Under the pieces are notes generated by a model. That model did not search any database and was not told the DNA's origin. It was given only the letters and a program-made list of their open reading frames with translations. From assembly GCF_021044685.1 (NCBI RefSeq), contig NZ_CP088014.1, forward strand, positions 3,520,001 through 3,584,000: 64,000 nt of DNA, in the 5' to 3' direction. This document shows positions 52,981 to 60,086 of the stretch, one piece after another. A program made the translations under genes and the position numbers. Source of the stretch: Bradyrhizobium daqingense (GTDB taxonomy: Bacteria > Pseudomonadota > Alphaproteobacteria > Rhizobiales > Xanthobacteraceae). Position 1 is the first letter of the stretch. Each line of letters starts with the position of its first letter.

Positions 52981-53018
52981 TGCAGCCGCCAGAGGCTGCA
53001 ACAATGCGGCAAGCCGCA
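52981..53018 (-). promoter_or_regulatory. Tandem hairpins in the FNT leader
   Basis: In transcript order: TGCGG-CTTG-CCGCA (53018-53005), then TGCAGCC-TCTGGC-GGCTGCA (53000-52981), the second with a 6-nt loop. They begin about 15 nt after the expected sigma-54 start point, in a leader of about 240 nt. Confidence 0.45.
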
Positions 53019-53041
53019 GTCTTCGTTGACGCCGAAGGAAA

Positions 53042-53057
53042 TGCAAGTTGCGTGCCG
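53042..53057 (-). promoter_or_regulatory. Sigma-54 promoter of the FNT-kinase operon
   Basis: Minus strand CGGCACG-CAAC-TTGCA: GG and GC are exactly 10 bp apart, one mismatch from TGGCACG-N4-TTGCA. The -24 element lies 118 bp from the shared dyad at 53161-53175. Confidence 0.7.
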
Positions 53058-53151
53058 TCTGAGGGCGCCGGAAAGATATAGGGATATCAACGCCATGCGG
53101 CGCTGCCTGAGATGCTCTTGCCGCACCTCCGGGCCTCTTACATGAGCTGTT

Positions 53152-53175
53152 GCACAAGCTTTGTGCGGCGCACAA
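53152..53175. promoter_or_regulatory. NtrC-type enhancer shared by FNT and nrtA
   Basis: Three alternating half-sites GCACAA / TTGTGC / GCACAA with 3-bp gaps give two overlapping dyads: GCACAA-GCT-TTGTGC (a perfect GCAC-N7-GTGC NtrC pattern) and TTGTGC-GGC-GCACAA. It lies between two divergent sigma-54 promoters. Confidence 0.7.
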
Positions 53176-53278
53176 GTATTGGGCAGATCGCAAATTTCGG
53201 ATGCGGAATGCCCCTGCGACGGTCTGGCGCAGTTCGCGTAACGAATTGATTTTACGATGGTTTTATCGGTGTCGGGCT

Positions 53279-53294
53279 TGGCACAAAGCTTGAA
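53279..53294 (+). promoter_or_regulatory. Sigma-54 promoter of nrtABC
   Basis: TGGCAC-AAAGC-TTGAA, with GG-N10-GA spacing; the -12 GC is GA as at narK. It lies 118 bp downstream of the start of the TTGTGC dyad and about 185 bp before the nrtA start. Confidence 0.65.
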
Positions 53295-53390
53295 TAGTTC
53301 CAGCCGACGCCATTGAAGCCGTCCCGCGAGACTTCTCATCCGACTTGCCGACGCCACCAGGCGGGGGTCTCCCCCGTCGTGCGTTCGCAT

Positions 53391-53406
53391 GCGCCAAAGA
53401 TGGCGC
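53391..53406 (+). promoter_or_regulatory. Hexaloop hairpin in the nrtA leader
   Basis: GCGCC-AAAGAT-GGCGC: a 5-bp stem with a 6-nt loop having A at position 1 and G at position 4, the loop signature bound by ANTAR proteins such as NasT. A paired upstream hairpin with the same signature was not found. Confidence 0.3.
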
Positions 53407-53479
53407 CGCCGGACGGACGGGCTGCTCGTGTGCACTGACGCCAATCAATTCTGCAACGATGCAAAGGATGACACTGCCT

Positions 53480-54802
53480 ATGACCAAGCGCACCCGCCGG
53501 CCCTCGGAATCGACTGGCCTGAGCCGCCGTCAATTGTTGAAAGCCACCGGTTCGACCGCCGCACTTCTCACCGCAACAAAACTGAATTTCCCCGCCGGCG
53601 CCTTCGCGCAGGATGCCGGTCCCGAAGTCAAGGGCGCCAAGCTCGGCTTCATCGCGCTCTCCGATGCCGGCCCGCTCTTCGTCGCCAAGGACAAGGGCCT
53701 GTTCGCCAAATACGGCATGCCCGACGTCGACGTGCAGAAGCAGGCCTCCTGGGGCACCACGCGCGACAACCTCGTGCTCGGCTCCGAAGGCAACGGCATC
53801 GACGGCGCGCATATCCTCACCCCGATGCCGTACCTGATCTCGGCCGGCAAGGTGACGCAGAACAACCAGCCGACGCCGATGTACATCCTGGCGCGGCTCA
53901 ATCTCGATGCCCAGTGCATCTCGGTCGCCAAGGAATATGCCGATCTCAAGGTCGGCGCCGATGCCTCGGTGCTGAAGGCCGCGTTCGAGAAGAAGAAGGC
54001 CGAGGGCAAGTCGGTCAAGGTCGCGATGACCTTCCCGGGCGGCACGCATGATCTCTGGGTCCGCTACTGGCTCGCCGCCGGCGGCATCGATCCCGACAAG
54101 GACGTCGAGACCATCACCGTGCCGCCGCCGCAGATGGTGGCCAACATGAAGGTCGGCACCATGGATGCTTTCTGCGTCGGCGAGCCCTGGCCCGGGCAGC
54201 TGGTCCATCAGGGCATCGGCTATACCGCCGTCAACACCGGCGAGATCTGGAGCAAGCATCCCGAAAAATCGCTCGGCATGCGCGCAGCCTGGGTCGACAA
54301 GAATCCCAAGGCCGCGAAAGCGATCCTAATGGCGGTGATGGAGGCACAGCAATGGGCCGACAAGATGGAGAACAAGGGCGAGCTCGCGACCATCATGGCC
54401 AAGCGCCAGTGGATCAACTGCCCGGTCGAGGACATCGCCGACCGCGCCAAGGGCAGGTTCGATTACGGCATCCCCGGCAAGGTGGTCGAGAACTCGCCGC
54501 ACATCATGAAGTACTGGCGTGATCATGCTTCCTATCCGTTCCAGAGCCACGATCTCTGGTTCATGACGGAGGACATCCGCTGGGGCAAATACGAGGCCGG
54601 CATCGACAGCAAGGCGCTGATCGGCAAGGTCAATCGCGAGGACATGTGGCGCGATGCAGCCAAGACGCTCGGCGTCGCGGCGTCCGACATTCCGGCCTCG
54701 ACCTCGCGCGGCAAGGAGACCTTCTTCGACGGCAAGGTGTTCGATCCGGAAAATCCGGCTGCCTATCTGAAGTCGCTCGCGATCAAGCGCGTCGAAGTCT
54801 GA
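53480..54802 (+). CDS. nrtA: NrtA, nitrate ABC transporter substrate-binding protein
   Basis: About 440 aa with a Tat signal (LSRRQLLKATGSTAALL). The NrtA/NasF-type fold is shown by GFIALSDAGPLFVAKDKGLF, HILTPMPYLISAGKVT and CVGEPWPGQLVHQGIGYTAV. It captures nitrate (or nitrite) in the periplasm. The chosen ATG at 53480 follows AAAGGA at a long spacing; ATGs at 53459 and 53468 are possible. First gene of nrtABC, behind a sigma-54 promoter. Confidence 0.92.
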   Translation: MTKRTRRPSESTGLSRRQLLKATGSTAALLTATKLNFPAGAFAQDAGPEVKGAKLGFIALSDAGPLFVAKDKGLFAKYGMPDVDVQKQASWGTTRDNLVLGSEGNGIDGAHILTPMPYLISAGKVTQNNQPTPMYILARLNLDAQCISVAKEYADLKVGADASVLKAAFEKKKAEGKSVKVAMTFPGGTHDLWVRYWLAAGGIDPDKDVETITVPPPQMVANMKVGTMDAFCVGEPWPGQLVHQGIGYTAVNTGEIWSKHPEKSLGMRAAWVDKNPKAAKAILMAVMEAQQWADKMENKGELATIMAKRQWINCPVEDIADRAKGRFDYGIPGKVVENSPHIMKYWRDHASYPFQSHDLWFMTEDIRWGKYEAGIDSKALIGKVNREDMWRDAAKTLGVAASDIPASTSRGKETFFDGKVFDPENPAAYLKSLAIKRVEV

Positions 54803-54863
54803 TGGAGCCAGCGGTCGCCTTCGGGCGGCCGCATCATCCTTTGCAGCCGGAGAGACATTGCCG

Positions 54864-55760
54864 ATGAACATGACTGCCAGCAAGATCGAGATTGAAACTG
54901 CGACGCCTGCGGCCAGCGCCGCGCCGGTCGTCGCGATGACGCCGAAGCGTCCCCCGCGCAGCGAAGCTTACGCACGCATGGCGCGGGAGACGGCCGTGCG
55001 CGTGATCCCGCCGCTGGTCGTGATCGCGCTGCTGACGCTGGTATGGGAGCTGGTCTGCCGCCGCGCCGGCTCGGCCCTGCCGCCGCCGTCGAAAGTTTTC
55101 AGCGACACTAAGGAGCTGATCCTCGACCCGTTCTTCGACCATGGCGGCATCGACAAGGGACTGTTCTGGCATCTCTCCGCCAGTCTCCAGCGCGTCGCTT
55201 TCGGCTATTCGCTCTCGGCGATCGCCGGCATCGCGCTCGGCGTGCTGGTCGGGCAGTCGGTCTGGGCGATGCGCGGGCTCGACCCGCTGTTCCAGGTGCT
55301 GCGCACGATTCCGCCGCTGGCTTGGCTGCCGCTGTCGCTTGCGGCCTTCCGCGACGGCCAGCCTTCGGCCATCTTCGTGATCTTCATCACCTCGATCTGG
55401 CCGATCATCATCAACACCGCCGTCGGCATCCGCAACATTCCGCAGGACTATCGCAACGTCGCCGCGGTGGTGCAGCTCAATCCGCTCGAGTTCTTCGCCA
55501 AGATCATGATCCCGGCCGCCGCGCCCTACATCTTCACGGGTCTGCGTATCGGCATCGGCCTGTCCTGGCTCGCGATCGTCGCGGCCGAGATGCTCATCGG
55601 CGGCGTCGGTATCGGCTTCTTCATCTGGGACGCCTGGAACTCCTCGCATATCAGCGAGATCATCCTGGCGCTGTTCTATGTCGGCATCGTCGGCTTCGTG
55701 CTGGACCGCCTGATCGCGGGTCTCGGCAAGTTCGTCACGCGCGGCACCGCGCAGAATTGA
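54864..55760 (+). CDS. nrtB: NrtB, nitrate ABC transporter permease
   Basis: A 298-aa protein with about six membrane segments after a polar N-terminus of some 45 residues. RTIPPLAWLPLSLAAFRDGQ and the EAA loop region NVAAVVQLNPLEFFAKIMIP are typical of NrtB. The ATG at 54864 has GGAGAGA about 10 nt upstream; a TTG two codons earlier is in frame. nrtC begins 13 bp later. Confidence 0.93.
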   Translation: MNMTASKIEIETATPAASAAPVVAMTPKRPPRSEAYARMARETAVRVIPPLVVIALLTLVWELVCRRAGSALPPPSKVFSDTKELILDPFFDHGGIDKGLFWHLSASLQRVAFGYSLSAIAGIALGVLVGQSVWAMRGLDPLFQVLRTIPPLAWLPLSLAAFRDGQPSAIFVIFITSIWPIIINTAVGIRNIPQDYRNVAAVVQLNPLEFFAKIMIPAAAPYIFTGLRIGIGLSWLAIVAAEMLIGGVGIGFFIWDAWNSSHISEIILALFYVGIVGFVLDRLIAGLGKFVTRGTAQN

Positions 55761-55773
55761 AGGAGAGGGGCAC

Positions 55774-56568
55774 ATGACCGCCTATCTGAAGCTCGACCAT
55801 ATCGACAAGGTCTTCACCCGCGGCGCCGCCACGACCGAAGTGCTCAAGGAGATCAACCTCACGATCGAGAAGGGCGAATACGTCTCGATCATCGGCCATT
55901 CCGGTTGCGGCAAGTCGACCCTGCTCAACATCATCGCGGGCCTGACCAACGCCACCACCGGTGGCGTCTTGCTGGAGAACCGCGAAGTCAACTCGCCGGG
56001 GCCCGATCGTGCCGTGGTGTTCCAGAACCACAGCCTGTTGCCGTGGCTGACCGTCTACGAGAACGTCAAGCTCGGCGTGGACAAGGTCTTCGCCAGGACC
56101 AAATCCCGTGCCGAGCGCGATGCATGGGTGATGCACAATCTCAACCTCGTGCAGATGGCCCATGCCAGGGACAAGCGTCCGTCGGAGATCTCCGGCGGCA
56201 TGAAGCAGCGCGTCGGCATCGCCCGGGCGTTGGCCATGGAGCCGAAGGTGCTGCTGCTCGACGAGCCGTTCGGCGCGCTCGACGCGCTGACCCGCGCACA
56301 TTTGCAGGACTCCGTGATGGCCTTGCATCAGAAGCTCGGCAACACCATCCTGATGATCACCCACGACGTCGACGAGGCCGTGCTTCTCTCCGATCGCATC
56401 GTGATGATGACGAATGGGCCGAGCGCGCGCATCGGCGAGGTGCTGGACGTACCGCTGGCGCGGCCGCGCAAGCGGCTCGAGCTCGCCACCAACGCCACTT
56501 ATCTGAAGTGCCGCCAGCGCGTGCTCGAATTCCTCTACGAGCGCCATCGCTTCGTCGAGGCCGCGTAA
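55774..56568 (+). CDS. nrtC: NrtC, nitrate ABC transporter ATPase
   Basis: A 264-aa protein. Walker A GHSGCGKSTLLNII, Q-loop VFQNHSLLPWLTV, signature EISGGMKQRVGIARAL, Walker B VLLLDEPFGALD, switch THDVDEAVL. It is the short, NrtD-like ATPase without the extra C-terminal binding domain of cyanobacterial NrtC. ATG after GGAGAGGGGCAC. Confidence 0.93.
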   Translation: MTAYLKLDHIDKVFTRGAATTEVLKEINLTIEKGEYVSIIGHSGCGKSTLLNIIAGLTNATTGGVLLENREVNSPGPDRAVVFQNHSLLPWLTVYENVKLGVDKVFARTKSRAERDAWVMHNLNLVQMAHARDKRPSEISGGMKQRVGIARALAMEPKVLLLDEPFGALDALTRAHLQDSVMALHQKLGNTILMITHDVDEAVLLSDRIVMMTNGPSARIGEVLDVPLARPRKRLELATNATYLKCRQRVLEFLYERHRFVEAA

Positions 56569-56612
56569 GGAAAGCGTTAACGCCTCTGCGCGCGCCCAAA
56601 TAATCGACACCC

Positions 56613-56647
56613 CGCTCAATCCTTGTGCGCCGCACAAGGATTGAGCG
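56613..56647. promoter_or_regulatory. Long perfect palindrome upstream of narK
   Basis: Sixteen-bp perfect arms around a GCC centre; the core is CCTTGTGC-GCC-GCACAAGG. The core equals, in the same orientation, the minus-strand reading of the FNT/nrtA enhancer. It lies 44 bp after the nrtC stop, so it may also terminate nrtABC transcripts. Its TTGTGC starts 118 bp before the narK -24 element. Confidence 0.7.
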
Positions 56648-56740
56648 AATCGCAAATTTAGCGTGCGAAAAAGCCTTGCCAAAGATTCGGGCCAGACGAA
56701 TAACGTCCTGAAATCCCTGCATTTCCAGCGTGCGCGCAAC

Positions 56741-56756
56741 TGGCACGGAAATTGAA
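56741..56756 (+). promoter_or_regulatory. Sigma-54 promoter of narK
   Basis: TGGCACG-GAAA-TTGAA, differing from TGGCACG-N4-TTGCA at one position. It lies about 146 bp upstream of the narK start. Confidence 0.7.
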
Positions 56757-56901
56757 ATGTCTTTGCGCGACGCCAACGACGACGTCCCTCAACATCATCA
56801 ATCAGCATCGTGAACTCGCCACCGGGGTGAAGCCTCGGAGCGCGCCCCCATGCGGGGCTGAGCCTGCAACGACGCAGCGGTGAGCCTGGAAGGGATATTC
56901 A

Positions 56902-58281
56902 ATGACGAAAAATCCAACTTGGATTTCGGACTGGCGCCCCGAGGACGAGGCGTTCTGGAATGCGACTGGCAAGACGATCGCGCGACGCAACCTGATCTGG
57001 TCGATCGTGGCCGAGCATATCGGCTTCTCGGTCTGGCTGATCTGGAGCATCGTCACCACCAAGCTGCCGCAGGCGGGCTTCCACTACACCACCGACCAGC
57101 TGTTCCAGCTCGTCGCGGTGCCCGGCCTGATCGGCGCCCTGATGCGCTTTCCCTACACCTTCGCGGTGACGACGTTCGGCGGCCGCAACTGGACCATCTT
57201 CAGCGCGGCGATCCTGTTCATTCCGACGCTGTCGCTTGCCTATTTCGTGAGCCAGCCCGACACGCCGTTCTGGCTGATGCTGCTCGTCGCCTCGACCGCT
57301 GGCCTCGGCGGCGGCAATTTCGCCTCCAGCATGACCAACATCTCCTTCTTCTTCCCCGACCGGATGAAGGGATGGGCGCTCGGCCTCAACGCTGCCGGCG
57401 GCAATATCGGCGTCTCCAGCGTGCAGCTCTTGACCCCGATCCTGATGACACTCGCCGTGTTCAACCTGTTCCAGGCAACGCCCGTCGACGGCATCTTCCT
57501 CCAGAACGCCGGCCTGATGTGGGTGCTGCCGATCGCCATCGCCGTGTTCGGCGCCGTGTTCTACATGAACAACCTCACCACGGCGAAATCCTCGGTGAAG
57601 AACCAGCTCGCGATCGTCAAGCGCAAGCACACCTGGATCATGGCCTATCTCTATATCGGCACGTTCGGATCCTTCATCGGCTACTCCGCCGCGTTCCCAC
57701 TGCTGCTCAAGACGCAGTTTCCGGCGGTGACGATCTCGATCGCCTTCCTCGGCCCGCTGGTCGGCTCGCTGTCGCGCCCGCTCGGCGGCTGGCTTGCCGA
57801 CAAGATCGGCGGCTCCATCATCACTTTCTGGAATTTCATCGTGATGGCGGGCGCCACGGTCGGCGTGCTCTACTTCGTCGGGCAGAAGGATTTCATCGGC
57901 TTCCTGTCGATGTTCCTGATCCTGTTCGTGACGACGGGCATCGGCAACGGCTCGACCTACCGCATGATCCCCTCGATCTTCCGCGAGGAAAACCTGTTCA
58001 AGGTGCGCGGCAAGGGCGATGCGGCGCGCGCGCTCGCGCTGAAGACGGCGAGCATCGAGAGCGGCGCGGCAGTCGGCTTCATTGGCGCGATCGGTGCGGT
58101 CGGTGGCTATCTGATCCCGACCGGTTTCGGCAAGTCGATCGCCTTGACCGGCGGGCCGCAACTCGCCCTCGCGATCTATCTTGCCTTCTACGCCTCCTGC
58201 CTCGCTCTGACCTGGTGGTTCTACCTGCGTCGCAGCCCGCAGGGCGAAGGCGCCTCCAGCCTTGCCGAGGCGCGAGTCTGA
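56902..58281 (+). CDS. narK: NarK-type nitrate/nitrite MFS transporter
   Basis: A 459-aa protein with 12 membrane segments. The nitrate signature GLGGGNFASSMTNISFFFPD and the second copy region GIGNGSTYRMIPSIFREE are clear. It imports nitrate or exchanges it with nitrite. ATG at 56902 follows GAAGGGATATTCA. Together with NrtABC it gives the cell two nitrate uptake routes. Confidence 0.93.
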   Translation: MTKNPTWISDWRPEDEAFWNATGKTIARRNLIWSIVAEHIGFSVWLIWSIVTTKLPQAGFHYTTDQLFQLVAVPGLIGALMRFPYTFAVTTFGGRNWTIFSAAILFIPTLSLAYFVSQPDTPFWLMLLVASTAGLGGGNFASSMTNISFFFPDRMKGWALGLNAAGGNIGVSSVQLLTPILMTLAVFNLFQATPVDGIFLQNAGLMWVLPIAIAVFGAVFYMNNLTTAKSSVKNQLAIVKRKHTWIMAYLYIGTFGSFIGYSAAFPLLLKTQFPAVTISIAFLGPLVGSLSRPLGGWLADKIGGSIITFWNFIVMAGATVGVLYFVGQKDFIGFLSMFLILFVTTGIGNGSTYRMIPSIFREENLFKVRGKGDAARALALKTASIESGAAVGFIGAIGAVGGYLIPTGFGKSIALTGGPQLALAIYLAFYASCLALTWWFYLRRSPQGEGASSLAEARV

Positions 58282-58299
58282 CACTTGGCACGAATGTCG

Positions 58300-58323
58300 C
58301 TTCTCCCCGTACGCGGGGAGAAG
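58300..58323 (+). repeat. Intercistronic palindrome between narK and haemoglobin gene
   Basis: Perfect 10-bp stem CTTCTCCCCG / CGGGGAGAAG with a TACG loop in the 122-bp gap after narK. It can slow, process or partly terminate the operon transcript. Confidence 0.6.
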
Positions 58324-58403
58324 TCCCTCTGATGACGTTTGACCCACGAACTTCGTCCGCAACGGCGGGGACGAAGGCAGACCGAAACAGACAGGAGAAC
58401 ATC

Positions 58404-58832
58404 ATGACGCCCGAACAGATCGCCCTCGTCCAGCAGAGCTTCTCCAAGGTCGCGCCGATATCCGAGCAGGCCGCGGTGCTGTTCTACGATCGCCTGTTCG
58501 AGATGGCGCCGTCCGTGCGCGCGATGTTTCCCGAGGACATGACCGAGCAGCGCAAGAAGCTGATGGGCATGCTCGCCGCCGTGGTCGGCGGCCTGTCGAA
58601 TCTGGACTCGATTCTTCCCGCGGCTTCTGCGCTCGCCAAGCGTCACGTCGCCTACGGCGCCACGGCCGAGCACTACCCCGTGGTCGGGGCGACCTTGCTG
58701 TGGACCCTGGAGAAGGGGCTTGGCGAGGCCTGGACGCCCGAACTGGCAAAGGCCTGGACCGACGCCTACGGCGTCCTGTCCGGCTACATGATGTCCGAGG
58801 CCTACGGCGCGCAGCCGCAGGCCGCTGAATAG
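58404..58832 (+). CDS. bjgb: Single-domain haemoglobin (Bjgb-like)
   Basis: A 142-aa globin without a reductase domain. MTPEQIALVQQSFSKVAPIS starts the A helix; the proximal His is in LAKRHVAYGA. In B. diazoefficiens the orthologue lies in the nitrate assimilation cluster and protects against nitric oxide formed during nitrate/nitrite use. The ATG at 58404 follows CAGGAGAACATC. Flp, encoded 10 bp later, is a candidate reductase partner. Confidence 0.9.
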   Translation: MTPEQIALVQQSFSKVAPISEQAAVLFYDRLFEMAPSVRAMFPEDMTEQRKKLMGMLAAVVGGLSNLDSILPAASALAKRHVAYGATAEHYPVVGATLLWTLEKGLGEAWTPELAKAWTDAYGVLSGYMMSEAYGAQPQAAE

Positions 58833-58842
58833 GAGATGCCTC

Positions 58843-60060
58843 GTGAGTGAACCGCTCGTCATCGTCGGTAACGGTATGGCGGCCGCGCGTCTGGTCGACG
58901 AGCTCGCCAAGACCGCGCTCGGCCGCTACGCGGTTGCCGTGATCGGCGAAGAGCCGCGGCTCGCTTACAACCGCGTGCTGCTTTCCTCCGTGCTGGCCGG
59001 CGAGACCGGGTCGCACGAGATCGAGCTCCGACCGGCCGATTGGTGGCGCCACCGCGGCGTCACCGTGCGCTACGGCTATCGCGTCACCGAGATTGATGTC
59101 GGCCGCCGCGAGCTGAAGATCGAGGGCGAAGAGAGCATGGAATACTCCAAGCTCGTGCTCGCCACAGGGTCGACGCCGCTGCGGCTCAACGTGCCGGGCG
59201 CCGATCTTGCCGGCGTTCACACCTTTCGCGATACCCGTGACGTCGACCTGCTCTTGACGCTTGCTGCGGCGAAGAAGCGCGTCGTCGTGGTCGGCGGCGG
59301 CCTGCTTGGGTTGGAAGCGGCTTACGGGCTCGCCAAGGCCGGTGCGCCGGTGACGCTGCTGCATCTGATGGACCGGCTGATGGAGCGTCAGCTCGATGCG
59401 CCGGCCGCCGGCCTGCTCAAGACGCTGGTCGAGCGCAAGGGCATCCGTATCCTGCTCAATGCCTGCACCGCCCGCATCCATGGCGAGGGTCACGTCCAGG
59501 CGGTCGAGCTTGCCGACGGCAGCCGCATCGAGGCCGACGCCGTGATCTTCGCCGCCGGCATCAAGCCGAACGTCGCGCTGGCCAAGGAAGCGGGGATCGC
59601 GGTCAACCGCGGTGTCGTCGTCAACGACGTGATGCAGACCTCCTCATCGGACATCTTCGCGCTCGGCGAATGCGCCGAGCATCACGGCACCTGCTATGGT
59701 CTGGTCGAGCCGGCCTATGAGCAGGCGCGCGTGCTGGCCCGGCATCTGGCCGGCCGGCCCGCGGCTTATCAGGGCAGCGTGGTCTCGACCAATCTCAAGG
59801 TCTCCGGCGTCAGCGTGTTCTCGGCGGGCGACTTCATGGGCGGCGAGGGCAGCGAAAGCCTGGTGCTGTCAGACCGCAGGCGCGGCACCTACAAGAAGCT
59901 CGTCATCGCGGACGGACGGCTCACAGGCGCCGTGCTGATCGGCGATACCGTCGATGCGCTCTGGTACCTCGAACTGATCCGCAACCGCGACAAGGTCGCG
60001 GCGATCCGCACTGACATGATGTTCGGCCGCGCGCTGGCGCGTCCTTCCAAGGCGGCTTGA
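58843..60060 (+). CDS. flp: Flp, FAD-dependent NAD(P)H oxidoreductase
   Basis: A 405-aa protein resembling the N-terminal FAD/NAD(P)H half of assimilatory nitrite reductase NirB, without sirohaem or Fe-S domains. FAD motif IVGNGMAAARLVDEL; NAD(P)H motif VVVVGGGLLGLEAAYGLA; C-terminal ALGECAEH. It probably supplies electrons to NasC and perhaps reduces the haemoglobin. GTG start at 58843. Its last 4 bases overlap a possible upstream TTG of nasC. Confidence 0.9.
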   Translation: MSEPLVIVGNGMAAARLVDELAKTALGRYAVAVIGEEPRLAYNRVLLSSVLAGETGSHEIELRPADWWRHRGVTVRYGYRVTEIDVGRRELKIEGEESMEYSKLVLATGSTPLRLNVPGADLAGVHTFRDTRDVDLLLTLAAAKKRVVVVGGGLLGLEAAYGLAKAGAPVTLLHLMDRLMERQLDAPAAGLLKTLVERKGIRILLNACTARIHGEGHVQAVELADGSRIEADAVIFAAGIKPNVALAKEAGIAVNRGVVVNDVMQTSSSDIFALGECAEHHGTCYGLVEPAYEQARVLARHLAGRPAAYQGSVVSTNLKVSGVSVFSAGDFMGGEGSESLVLSDRRRGTYKKLVIADGRLTGAVLIGDTVDALWYLELIRNRDKVAAIRTDMMFGRALARPSKAA

Positions 60061-60086
60061 TTGGCAGCTTGATAAGGCAGCTCGAT

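Noticed and set aside
58286..58301. Sigma-54-like motif TGGCACG-AATG-TCGC before the haemoglobin gene
   Set aside because: GG-N10-GC spacing fits, but no GCAC/GTGC dyad lies 118 bp upstream and it falls at the narK stop; probably chance.
56880..58403. Possible long N-terminal extension of the haemoglobin through narK
   Set aside because: It is the out-of-frame reading of narK; the ATG at 58404 with CAGGAG gives a normal globin.
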